In this document: positions 1 through 6,432 of the stretch, piece after piece | Numbering within the stretch: the first letter of the stretch is position 1 | How the letters are laid out: each line of letters opens with the position of its first letter | Assembly: GCA_913054485.1 (NCBI GenBank) | Contig: CAJXHQ010000187.1 | Coordinates: forward strand, 1-6,520 | DNA: 6,520 bases | Origin: an uncultured Paracoccaceae bacterium | Lineage (GTDB): Bacteria; Pseudomonadota; Alphaproteobacteria; Rhodobacterales; Rhodobacteraceae | Direction: 5' to 3' | Made by a program: the position numbers and the translations under genes | The notes under the pieces: generated by a model | Told to the model about the DNA's origin: nothing | Seen by the model: only the letters and a program-made list of their open reading frames with translations | Database searches by the model: none

Positions 1-75
1 AACGCTGACCCCCTGCCACGGCAGCGCCCGGCTGAGACCATAGAGTTGCCAGAAACTCAGGCCATGTGCGTGTGA
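1..75 (+). CDS. Possible 3' end of an upstream gene (left-truncated, weakly supported)
   Basis: Frame 1 is open from the window edge to a TGA at 73-75, giving a 24-residue tail rich in Pro, Glu and Arg (it starts NADPLPRQRP). The TGA overlaps the ATG of the DUF2927 gene as TGATG, the arrangement expected of translationally coupled genes, and the other two forward frames close earlier (TGA at 6-8, TAG at 41-43). I do not recognise the tail. It is short enough to be open by chance in GC-rich DNA, so this is a tentative call made mainly on the stop/start overlap. Confidence 0.3.
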   Translation, partial: NADPLPRQRPAETIELPETQAMCV

Positions 76-1502
76 TGGATTTTGTATTTTCAGGGCGGCC
101 GCGGGCTGCCAATGCGGTATTGGATACTCCGCCCCGGCCCTTGGCGGCCAGCCCCGGCGCATTGCGGCGGGCGCTTCTGGCGCTCACGCTGGCCCTGATG
201 CCTGCCGGCTGCGGCCTGGCCCCCTTCGAGACGCCGCCCACCCGCGCCGCCGCTGCCCTTCCGGATCTGCCGCCGGCGCGCCGGTTCGCCCCGGCCCGGC
301 CCGCAGCACCGGCCCGTTCCAACCGCGATATCGCACGTGATTTCCTGGATCTCCATTTCCAGCTGGAAGGCGGCAGTACCCTGCCCGTTTTCACCCGCTT
401 TGAAGGCCCGGTGACGGTGCAGCTGACCGGTGCGCCGCCCCCCGGAATGGCCGCAGATCTCGACGCGCTCATCCTGCGGCTGCGCCAGGAGGCCGGGATC
501 GGCATCAGCCGCACCGGCAGCAGCGGGGCAAACATCGTGATCGAAGCGGTGCCGCACGCAGCGATCCGCCGGGCACTGCCGAATGCCGCCTGTTTCGTGG
601 TGCCCAATACCGCCTCGCTGGAGGAATACCGGCGCACCCGCCGCACAGCGCGCACCAGCTGGACCGCGCTGCGCAGCCGCGATCAGCTGGCGGTCTTCAT
701 CCCCAATGACGCCAGCCCCCAGGAGGTGCGCGACTGCCTGCACGAGGAACTTGCCCAGGCACTGGCGCCGCTGAATGATCTCTACCGGCTGCCGGATTCG
801 ATCTTCAACGATGACAACGCCCATGTGGTGCTGACGGGTTTTGACATGCTGGTGCTGCGCGCCGCTTACGCGCCCGAGCTGCAGACCGGCATGAGCCGCG
901 CCGATGTGGCCGCCCGCCTGCCCGCGCTGCTGGCGCGCCTGAACCCCGCCACTCCGCCCGCCTGGTCGCGGGCCATCGAGACCGCGCTGATCCCCGGCAC
1001 CGCGCAGGCCGCGCGGCTGCGTGCCGCCAGCGAGGCCACCCGGATGGCGCGGGATCTGGGATGGCAGGACCACCGGCGCGGCTTTGCCCATTACACGCTG
1101 GGGCAATTGCTGCAACCCAGCGACCCGCAAGCGGCGGCGGACCATTTCAACGCCGCTCTGAAATACATGGAAAACACACCGGGCAGCGGACCGCAGAAAG
1201 CCCGCATTCAATCCCGGCTTGCCGGCCTGGACCTGTCTGCCGGCAGGCCCGAAGATGCCCTGCGGCGCACCGCCCCCGCCATGGACCAGGCCCGCGCGGC
1301 ACAGAACGCCGCGGTGCTCGCGCGGCTGCAGCTGCAAAGCGCAGAAGCGCTCGCCCGGCTGGGCCGCAGCGCGCAAGCACGCGCCGTCAGGCTGGACAGC
1401 CTCGGGTGGGCGCGTTACGGGTTTGGCTCGGAATGGGCAGGACGCGCGCAGCAGCAGATGGCAGTGCTGGGCCCGCAGACAACACAGGCGAAAACCAGAT
1501 GA
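75..1502 (+). CDS. DUF2927 domain lipoprotein with TPR-like C-terminal region
   Basis: A 475-residue protein, read from the ATG at 75; an in-frame GTG at 66 would add three residues. Its N-terminus has an Arg-Arg pair, a hydrophobic stretch (ALLALTLAL) and then MPAGC. This is a plausible lipobox with the lipidated Cys at about residue 46, so I infer an exported lipoprotein. After a Pro/Ala-rich linker, residues about 80-280 match my memory of the DUF2927 family. The landmark is H223-E-E-L-A-Q228 followed by APLNDLYRLPDSIFNDDN. This resembles a zinc-protease helix but has Gln where the second His of HExxH would be, so peptidase activity is unproven. Residues about 320-460 are Ala/Leu-rich helical repeats like TPRs, suggesting protein binding. 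The function of the family is unknown to me. The N-region before the hydrophobic core is long (about 30 residues), so the true start could be one of the downstream TTG codons. The stop overlaps the next gene's ATG. Confidence 0.85.
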   Translation: MDFVFSGRPRAANAVLDTPPRPLAASPGALRRALLALTLALMPAGCGLAPFETPPTRAAAALPDLPPARRFAPARPAAPARSNRDIARDFLDLHFQLEGGSTLPVFTRFEGPVTVQLTGAPPPGMAADLDALILRLRQEAGIGISRTGSSGANIVIEAVPHAAIRRALPNAACFVVPNTASLEEYRRTRRTARTSWTALRSRDQLAVFIPNDASPQEVRDCLHEELAQALAPLNDLYRLPDSIFNDDNAHVVLTGFDMLVLRAAYAPELQTGMSRADVAARLPALLARLNPATPPAWSRAIETALIPGTAQAARLRAASEATRMARDLGWQDHRRGFAHYTLGQLLQPSDPQAAADHFNAALKYMENTPGSGPQKARIQSRLAGLDLSAGRPEDALRRTAPAMDQARAAQNAAVLARLQLQSAEALARLGRSAQARAVRLDSLGWARYGFGSEWAGRAQQQMAVLGPQTTQAKTR

Positions 1503-1666
1503 TCGTGATCGGCGGGCTGCTACTGGGCGCAGCATTGGGAATTATCACTGCAAAGAAGCGCAAGGGCTCCCTGGCCGATGTGCTGCAATACGGCGCCGTC
1601 TACGCGATCGCATTTGGGCTGCTGGGATTGGTCGTGACGCTGGTCCTGGACCGCGCTATCCTCTGA
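1499..1666 (+). CDS. Small two-helix inner-membrane protein (55 aa)
   Basis: This 55-residue protein starts at ATG 1499, overlapping the TGA of the DUF2927 gene as ATGA. A weak AGG lies at 1486-1488. Residues 2-17 form a hydrophobic segment (IVIGGLLLGAALGIIT), residues 19-22 are KKRK, and residues about 33-51 form a second hydrophobic segment, before a short DRAIL tail. By the positive-inside rule the basic loop should be cytoplasmic, making a membrane hairpin with both ends outside. I recall similar small proteins in Roseobacter genomes, sometimes labelled apolipoprotein acyltransferase. That label cannot be right for a 55-residue hairpin lacking the Lnt nitrilase domain. The in-frame region upstream of 1499 is a shadow of the DUF2927 gene. 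The position between a lipoprotein and a cytoplasmic VWA protein suggests a membrane link or assembly factor, which is inference only. Confidence 0.75.
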   Translation: MIVIGGLLLGAALGIITAKKRKGSLADVLQYGAVYAIAFGLLGLVVTLVLDRAIL

Positions 1667-1670
1667 TCCC

Positions 1671-2855
1671 ATGTTCCAGCCCTTCTTTGAAAACTTGCGC
1701 GCAGCCGCTATCCCGGTTTCCTTGCGCGAATACCTCACCTTCCTGGAGGCGATGAAGGCCGGGCTGGCGACCTACGATATCGAAGCGTTCTACTACCTGG
1801 CCCGGAGCGCCATGGTGAAGGACGAACGGCATCTGGACCGGTTCGACCGCGCCTTTGCCGCCACCTTTGAAGGGCTGGAAAACATCAGCGCCGAACAGGT
1901 GCTGGAGGCAGTGGACATCCCCGAAGAGTGGCTGGCCAAAATGGCCGAGAAACACCTCTCGGAAGAGGAAAAGGCCGAGATCGAGGCCATGGGCGGCTTT
2001 GACAAGCTGATGGAGACCCTTCAGGAACGGCTGAAGGAACAGGAAGGCCGCCACCAGGGCGGCAGCAAGTGGATCGGCACCGCCGGCACTTCGCCCTTCG
2101 GCGCTTACGGTTACAACCCCGAAGGGGTGCGGATCGGCCAGAAGGAAAGCCGCCACCGCCGCGCGGTGAAGGTCTGGGACAAGCGTGAATTCAAGAACCT
2201 GGACGGCGATGTTGAACTTGGCACCCGCAATATCAAAGTGGCGCTGAAACGCCTGCGCCGCTGGGTCCGCGAGGGCGCGCATGAGGAGCTGGATCTGGAC
2301 AGCACCATCCGCGCCACGGCGGAACACGGCTATCTGGACGTGAAGACCCGGCCCGAGCGCCACAATGCGGTGAAAGTGCTGCTGTTCCTTGATGTGGGCG
2401 GCTCTATGGATCCGCATATCAAGGTGGTGGAAGAGTTGTTTTCCGCTGCAAGAACAGAGTTCAAGCACCTGGAATACTTCTACTTTCACAATTGCCTCTA
2501 TGAGGGCGTCTGGCGCGATAACCGGCGGCGCTGGGACGCGCAGACCCCAACCGAGGAAATCTTCCGGACCTACGGGCCGGACTATAAATGCATCTTCGTC
2601 GGCGATGCTTCAATGAGCCCTTACGAGATCGCCTATCCCGGCGGTGCCAATGAGCATTGGAACAAGGAAGCAGGCCAGGTCTGGCTGCAGCGTGCGCGTG
2701 AACAGTGGACCTCGAACCTGTGGATCAACCCGGTGCCGCAGAACCATTGGGACTACACCCATTCGATTTCGATGATCCAGGAAATTTTCGAGAACCGCAT
2801 GGTGCCGATGACGCTGGCCGGGCTGGAAGACGGCATGCGCGAGCTCACCCGCTGA
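1671..2855 (+). CDS. VWA domain-containing CoxE-like protein
   Basis: A 394-residue protein starting at ATG 1671, 4 nt after the small membrane protein's stop. No clear Shine-Dalgarno is seen, so translation is probably coupled. No signal peptide or membrane segment is visible, so it is probably cytoplasmic. Residues about 1-80 are helical (MFQPFFENLRAAAIPVSLRE is the conserved family opening), and about 80-125 are highly charged and possibly coiled. A Gly-rich stretch (HQGGSKWIGTAGTSPFGAYG) follows at about 127. The VWA fold begins near residue 232 with a hydrophobic strand and the MIDAS-like D241-V-G-G-S245, and continues with T292 or T294 and D312 (GDASMS) as candidate metal ligands. The first motif is DxGxS rather than the classical DxSxS. 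I believe this variant is typical of the subfamily rather than a defect. CoxE-like VWA proteins generally partner MoxR-type AAA+ ATPases in metal-centre insertion or complex remodelling. No such ATPase is in the window, so the client is unknown. Confidence 0.9.
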   Translation: MFQPFFENLRAAAIPVSLREYLTFLEAMKAGLATYDIEAFYYLARSAMVKDERHLDRFDRAFAATFEGLENISAEQVLEAVDIPEEWLAKMAEKHLSEEEKAEIEAMGGFDKLMETLQERLKEQEGRHQGGSKWIGTAGTSPFGAYGYNPEGVRIGQKESRHRRAVKVWDKREFKNLDGDVELGTRNIKVALKRLRRWVREGAHEELDLDSTIRATAEHGYLDVKTRPERHNAVKVLLFLDVGGSMDPHIKVVEELFSAARTEFKHLEYFYFHNCLYEGVWRDNRRRWDAQTPTEEIFRTYGPDYKCIFVGDASMSPYEIAYPGGANEHWNKEAGQVWLQRAREQWTSNLWINPVPQNHWDYTHSISMIQEIFENRMVPMTLAGLEDGMRELTR

Positions 2856-2916
2856 GCGCGCGGCCGGGTGATTGTGCAAAATGACCGGCGGCTCCCCTTG
2901 CAGCGGCCGGGCGCGC
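2856..2916 (+). repeat. GC-rich imperfect stem-loop after the VWA gene
   Basis: The 11 bases GCGCGCGGCCG at 2856-2866, directly after the VWA stop, can pair with 2904-2916 (CGGCCG, two unpaired G, CGCGC) across a 37-nt loop. No T-tract follows, so it is not a standard intrinsic terminator. It could slow Rho or protect the 3' end of the VWA message. GC richness alone makes such pairing fairly likely by chance. Confidence 0.3.
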
Positions 2917-2917
2917 C

Positions 2918-2932
2918 CCCTAGCTGCTAGGG
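2918..2932. promoter_or_regulatory. Palindrome over the ribosome-binding site of the PhoD-like gene (candidate operator)
   Basis: CCCTAGC, one T, GCTAGGG is a perfect 7-bp inverted repeat with a 1-nt centre. Its last four bases (AGGG, 2929-2932) are also the best Shine-Dalgarno for the ATG at 2938, with 5 nt between. It contains CTAG twice, a tetranucleotide often rare in bacterial genomes. It could be a DNA operator for a dimeric regulator or an RNA hairpin that hides the ribosome-binding site. No direct evidence separates these from chance. Confidence 0.4.
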
Positions 2933-2937
2933 CTGAG

Positions 2938-4365
2938 ATGACAGGCACCCCACAGATAACAGGCCCGATTCTGATCCTCGACGGGATCAGCAATGGCCAT
3001 ATGCAGCTCGCGGCGCTGTTTGTTGCGCCGCTGGGTGTGACACCTCCTCCTGTCTGTACAGACGACGGGGAAATTGCCCCGGTGAAACTGGCAGACTACG
3101 CCAGCGCCCGCGTGTTCCGGACCCGGTTCACACGGCCTGCGGGCCGGCCCTCCTCCTACCAGTGGAACGATGAGCGTTTTGAACTGGCCGGTCTCGGCGG
3201 AGACATCCGCATCGCCTATGCCTCCTGTAACGGCGAAGAACATGACGACCTGGACCGCGAGGGCGGTGAACGCAACGCCATGTGGCGGCGGATGGGCAGG
3301 GACCATGTTCAGGCGCCGTTCTCGCTGCTGCTGCACGGCGGCGATCAGGTCTACACGGATGAGGCAACCCGAGGGCATCCCTTAAGCGAGGACTGGCCGG
3401 ACAGTCTGCCGCGCGACCCGTCACGGGCCGATCTGGCCGGCTTGCATGAACACCTGCGGCAGAGATTCTTCGAGCGTTACGCGCTCAACTACGCGGCCGC
3501 CGATTTCGCCTATCTCGCCGCCCGCGTGCCGTCGCTGATGCAATGGGATGACCATGACATCTGCGATGGCTGGGGATCTTTGCGCCGCTCGCGCACCTAT
3601 TCGCCGGTGGGGCAGACGCTGTTTGCTGCCGCCCGCGAGGCAGCGCTTCTGTTCCAGCATGGCACAGTGGAGGGCGATCTGCCGCCGCGCTTTGCCGATG
3701 CTGAGGGCCTGCATCTGGGCTGGTCTTTGGACACCTCCGGGCTGCGGATCGTCGCACCTGACCTGCGCTCGGAACGTACCCGGCGCGAGGTGATGGGCGA
3801 CGGCGGCTGGCAGATGATGGAAGTTGAAGCCGCGCGGCAGGCGCCGGGGCGGACTTTCCTGATGTCCTCGGTACCCTTGCTGGGGCCGCGGCTGTCGCTG
3901 CTGGAAGCACTGATGGTGCTGACGCCGCGAATGCAGAAATACGAGGACGACCTGCGCGATCAGTGGCAGAGCCGGGCTCACCGGGACAGCTGGGTGCGGA
4001 TGCTGCGGCTGACGGAACAGATGGCGCAGGGCCCGGACCAGCAGGTGACGGCGCTATCCGGTGAGATCCACCTGGCAACGCGGGGCGAGATGCCCTTGCA
4101 GGACGGCAGCACCCTGCACCAGCTTGTCGCCTCGGGCATTGCCCACCGCGCACCGCCAAAGACCTGGGCCAAGGCGCTGGGCACGCTGGCCTGTGCCGGC
4201 GAAGCCCCCCTGCCCGGCCAGCCGGTGCGGATCCGCCGCATCCCCGGCCAGCGCGGCCGCTATGCCGCCGAACGCAACTACCTGGTGCTGACCCGCCAGC
4301 AGGACAGCTGGTCGGCCTCCTGGGAGTTTGAAGACTCCGGCACCTCGGTCCCGCTGGCGCTCTGA
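2938..4365 (+). CDS. PhoD-like metallophosphatase (alkaline phosphatase D family)
   Basis: A 475-residue protein. I chose ATG 2938 because AGGG (2929-2932) sits 5 nt upstream and the added residues from ATG 2881 or TTG 2872 are low-complexity Gly/Arg/Ala. Motifs in order are YASCNGEEHDD (strand plus metal-site loop), HGGDQVYTDE with D136, QWDDHDICDGWG with D204, D205 and H206, and LSGEIHLA with H378. These match the metallophosphoesterase layout of PhoD-like proteins (GDQ-Y, WDDH, SGD-H), which hydrolyse phosphomono- or diesters using bound metals. The last motif has Glu376 where Asp is usual. No Tat or Sec signal peptide is seen, unlike classical exported PhoD, so a cytoplasmic location is inferred. 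It may belong to the PhoD_2-type branch. The substrate is unknown. It is separated from the VWA gene by 82 nt holding inverted repeats, so it may be transcribed separately. No convincing Pho box is visible. Confidence 0.88.
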   Translation: MTGTPQITGPILILDGISNGHMQLAALFVAPLGVTPPPVCTDDGEIAPVKLADYASARVFRTRFTRPAGRPSSYQWNDERFELAGLGGDIRIAYASCNGEEHDDLDREGGERNAMWRRMGRDHVQAPFSLLLHGGDQVYTDEATRGHPLSEDWPDSLPRDPSRADLAGLHEHLRQRFFERYALNYAAADFAYLAARVPSLMQWDDHDICDGWGSLRRSRTYSPVGQTLFAAAREAALLFQHGTVEGDLPPRFADAEGLHLGWSLDTSGLRIVAPDLRSERTRREVMGDGGWQMMEVEAARQAPGRTFLMSSVPLLGPRLSLLEALMVLTPRMQKYEDDLRDQWQSRAHRDSWVRMLRLTEQMAQGPDQQVTALSGEIHLATRGEMPLQDGSTLHQLVASGIAHRAPPKTWAKALGTLACAGEAPLPGQPVRIRRIPGQRGRYAAERNYLVLTRQQDSWSASWEFEDSGTSVPLAL

Positions 4366-4367
4366 AG

Positions 4368-4399
4368 ACGCGTCAGGACCTCGCATCGCACTGACGCGT
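4368..4399 (+). terminator. Candidate intrinsic terminator after the PhoD-like gene
   Basis: ACGCGTCAG (4368-4376) and CTGACGCGT (4391-4399) form a perfect 9-bp inverted repeat around a 14-nt loop, beginning 3 nt after the PhoD-like stop codon. ATTTTGT follows at 4400-4406, a short U-rich run. Position and T-run favour a Rho-independent terminator. The loop is longer than usual and the U-run is brief, so it may be weak, or the repeat could be an operator for the downstream gene. Confidence 0.5.
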
Positions 4400-4447
4400 A
4401 TTTTGTGCTATGAGGGGCACAGAATACCAAGTTCATTTTGTCAGTCC

Positions 4448-4453
4448 GAGGGA
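4448..4453 (+). promoter_or_regulatory. Ribosome-binding site deciding the DUF3604 start
   Basis: GAGGGA lies 8 nt before ATG 4462. It supports that ATG over the in-frame TTG at 4438, which would put eight extra polar residues ahead of a clean signal peptide and would place this Shine-Dalgarno inside the gene. Confidence 0.7.
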
Positions 4454-4461
4454 AATACCCG

Positions 4462-6375
4462 ATGCCCAGAATTCTTCTGGCGCTTGGCCTTTGCGCCATC
4501 GCTTCACCCCTTTCAGCACAATTCAAACCTTCTGCCGAGAGCCTTGAAGGCCTCTATCCCGGCAAGACCTATTCGCCCTATGCTGAGCGCAGCTTTCCAA
4601 GCCAGATATTCTGGGGTGACACTCACCTGCACACGGCGCTGTCACCGGACGCGGGCCTCTTCGGCAATACACTGGGCCTGGATGAAGCCTACCGCTTTGC
4701 CCGCGGCGAGCAGGTAACATCGGCTACCGGGCTGCCGGTAAAGCTGGGCCGGCCGCTGGACTGGCTGGCGCTGACCGACCATTCGGACCTGATGGGCTTT
4801 GCCACCGACCTTTCCAAGGGTGCTGCGGCCATTGTTGACAGCGATCAGGGCCGCGGCTGGTACGAGGGCTTCAGGGAAGGCGGCGATGCCGCGGCCGCAG
4901 CCGCGCTGGATGCAATCACCAATTTTGCGCAAGGCACGATCGACCCGGAGCTGCTGAAAGCCTATTCGCCAGGCTCCACAGCCTATGACTCGATCTGGGA
5001 CAGCGTGATCGACGCCGCCGAGCGCTACAATAATCCCGGCCATTTCACCGCTTTCATTTCTTATGAGTGGACCTCACTCAACAAGGGCAACAACCTGCAC
5101 CGTAACGTGATCATGCGCGACAATGCGGACCGGGCGCGGCAGGTCTCGCCCATGGTGACCCAGCCGCCCTTCGGCTCCATCGACCCGCTGGACCTCTACC
5201 AGTGGCTGGAGAATTACGAGGAGAAGACCGGCGGGCGGGTTTTGTCGCTGGCCCACAACGGCAACCTGTCGAACGGGCAGATGTTTCCAACCGAGCAGCA
5301 GTACACCGGCGCACCGGTGGATGAGAACTACGTGCGGCTGCGCGCCAAGTGGGAGCCGCTCTACGAGGTCACCCAGATCAAGGGTGACGGTGAAACCCAT
5401 CCCTATCTGTCACCGGATGACGAATTTGCCGATTACGAGACCTGGGATGCCGGCAACCTCGACCTGACCGAAGCCAAGACCCCGGAAATGCTGAAAGGCG
5501 AATACGCCCGCGAGGCGCTCAAACAGGGGCTGGCGCTGGAGGCGCGGCTGGGCACCAACCCATATAAGTTTGGCTTGCTGGGCAGCACCGACAGCCATAC
5601 CTCGCTGGCGACGGCGGAGGAGGACAATTACTTCGGCAAGGCCGCCAACGCGGAACCGTCCAAGACCCGCGTCTCGCACCCCTTCACCAAGACCGACAAG
5701 GGTGTCTTCGAGGGCTTCGAGCTGGTCGCCTCAGGCTATACCGGCGTCTGGGCAGAAGAGAACACCCGCACTGCGATCTGGGACGCCATGGCGCGGCGCG
5801 AGGTTTACGGCACCACCGGGCCGCGGATCTCAGTGCGTTTCTTCGGCGGCTGGGACTACACGATGGAGGATCTGAACTCCCGCACGCCTGCCTTCCGGGG
5901 CTACGAGAAAGGCGTGCCGATGGGCGGTGACCTGCGCGGGGACGCGGCGGATGCACCGCGCTTCATGGTCTATGCGCTGCGCGACCCGATCGGCGCCAAC
6001 CTGGACCGGATCCAGATCATCAAGGGCTGGATGGACAGCGCCGGGCAGCTGCACGAGAAGGTCTATGACGTGGCCTGGTCGGACGGGCGCGAACCCGCCA
6101 CAGACGGCAAGCTGCCGGAGGTGGGCAACACCGTGGATGTGGAGGCCGCAAACTGGACCAACACCATCGGCGCGGCGGAACTGGGTACGGTCTGGGCCGA
6201 CCCGGATTTCGACCCGGCCGAAAGCGCCTTCTACTACGCCCGGGTGATCGAGATCCCGACCCCGCGATGGGTGCTCTATGACCGGCTGCGGCTGGGGGCA
6301 GAGATCCCCGAGGCGGCAGAGCTGACCGGGCAGGAGCGCGCCTATACGTCGCCCATATGGTACACGCCGGAATAG
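4462..6375 (+). CDS. Exported DUF3604 family protein (PHP-like metallohydrolase)
   Basis: A 637-residue protein from ATG 4462, about the full length I expect for DUF3604. The N-terminus [19 protein letters not shown] followed by QF is a clear Sec signal peptide with likely cleavage after Ala19, so the mature protein is periplasmic or secreted. Putative metal ligands follow the order of the PHP phosphoesterase fold: D53-T-H55-L-H57 (WGDTHLHT), D106-H107 (ALTDHSD), H265 (SLAHNGN), possibly E302 and H313 ([15 protein letters not shown]), and D377-S-H379 (GSTDSHT). About 160 residues separate the DH and AHNGN motifs, an insertion region enclosing [20 protein letters not shown]. The C-terminal part (about 425-637) holds family-typical stretches such as [12 protein letters not shown] and ends [12 protein letters not shown] proteins hydrolyse phosphoesters with two or three metals. 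For DUF3604 I know no established substrate. It has its own ribosome-binding site and is probably transcribed on its own. Confidence 0.9.
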   Translation: MPRILLALGLCAIASPLSAQFKPSAESLEGLYPGKTYSPYAERSFPSQIFWGDTHLHTALSPDAGLFGNTLGLDEAYRFARGEQVTSATGLPVKLGRPLDWLALTDHSDLMGFATDLSKGAAAIVDSDQGRGWYEGFREGGDAAAAAALDAITNFAQGTIDPELLKAYSPGSTAYDSIWDSVIDAAERYNNPGHFTAFISYEWTSLNKGNNLHRNVIMRDNADRARQVSPMVTQPPFGSIDPLDLYQWLENYEEKTGGRVLSLAHNGNLSNGQMFPTEQQYTGAPVDENYVRLRAKWEPLYEVTQIKGDGETHPYLSPDDEFADYETWDAGNLDLTEAKTPEMLKGEYAREALKQGLALEARLGTNPYKFGLLGSTDSHTSLATAEEDNYFGKAANAEPSKTRVSHPFTKTDKGVFEGFELVASGYTGVWAEENTRTAIWDAMARREVYGTTGPRISVRFFGGWDYTMEDLNSRTPAFRGYEKGVPMGGDLRGDAADAPRFMVYALRDPIGANLDRIQIIKGWMDSAGQLHEKVYDVAWSDGREPATDGKLPEVGNTVDVEAANWTNTIGAAELGTVWADPDFDPAESAFYYARVIEIPTPRWVLYDRLRLGAEIPEAAELTGQERAYTSPIWYTPE

Positions 6376-6402
6376 AAAAAAGGGGTCCCTGTGGGGCCCC
6401 TT
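6376..6402 (-). terminator. Convergent intrinsic terminator, strongest for the minus-strand gene
   Basis: A 10-bp stem (6380-6389 with 6393-6402, one T-G wobble) closes a 3-nt TGT loop. On the minus strand the GC-rich hairpin runs into six T residues (complement of A6376-A6381), the classical form for the leftward gene ending at 6433. On the plus strand it begins 4 nt after the DUF3604 stop and is followed by TTCTGCTCTT, a poorer U-tract. It probably stops transcription both ways between two converging genes. Confidence 0.8.
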
Positions 6403-6432
6403 CTGCTCTTCAGGTTCAGGCCTGATCCGGCA

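Noticed and set aside
1..41. Minus-strand start (ATG complement at 39-41) leading out of the window
   Set aside because: Only about 13 codons are visible, without a Shine-Dalgarno and with an unconvincing Arg/Gly composition.
1061..1498. Upstream extension of the 55-residue membrane protein, in frame with it
   Set aside because: The segment is Pro/Arg/Ala-rich out-of-frame reading of the DUF2927 gene. The ATG at 1499 gives a proper membrane protein and a standard ATGA coupling.
90..1535. A 481-codon open frame on the minus strand, antisense to the DUF2927 gene
   Set aside because: It mirrors the GC3-biased coding strand, is rich in Arg, Gly, Gln and Ala with no recognisable domain, and the plus-strand protein has clear family motifs and a lipobox.
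1656..2489. A 277-codon minus-strand open frame opposite the VWA gene
   Set aside because: The composition is that of a reverse-complement shadow (many His, Leu, Val, Phe), with no motif. The VWA gene accounts for the region.
2872..2937. Longer N-terminus for the PhoD-like protein from TTG 2872 or ATG 2881
   Set aside because: The added residues are low-complexity and no Shine-Dalgarno is seen for them, whereas ATG 2938 has AGGG 5 nt upstream.
4403..4430. Possible sigma70-type promoter for the DUF3604 gene (TTGTGC, 16 nt, TACCAA)
   Set aside because: The -10 match is poor (about three of six) and the -35 match is partial, so it is not above what is expected by chance.
2856..4461. Pho-box-like direct repeats ahead of the two hydrolase genes
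   Set aside because: No pair of CTGTCAT-like repeats with the right spacing was found in either leader.
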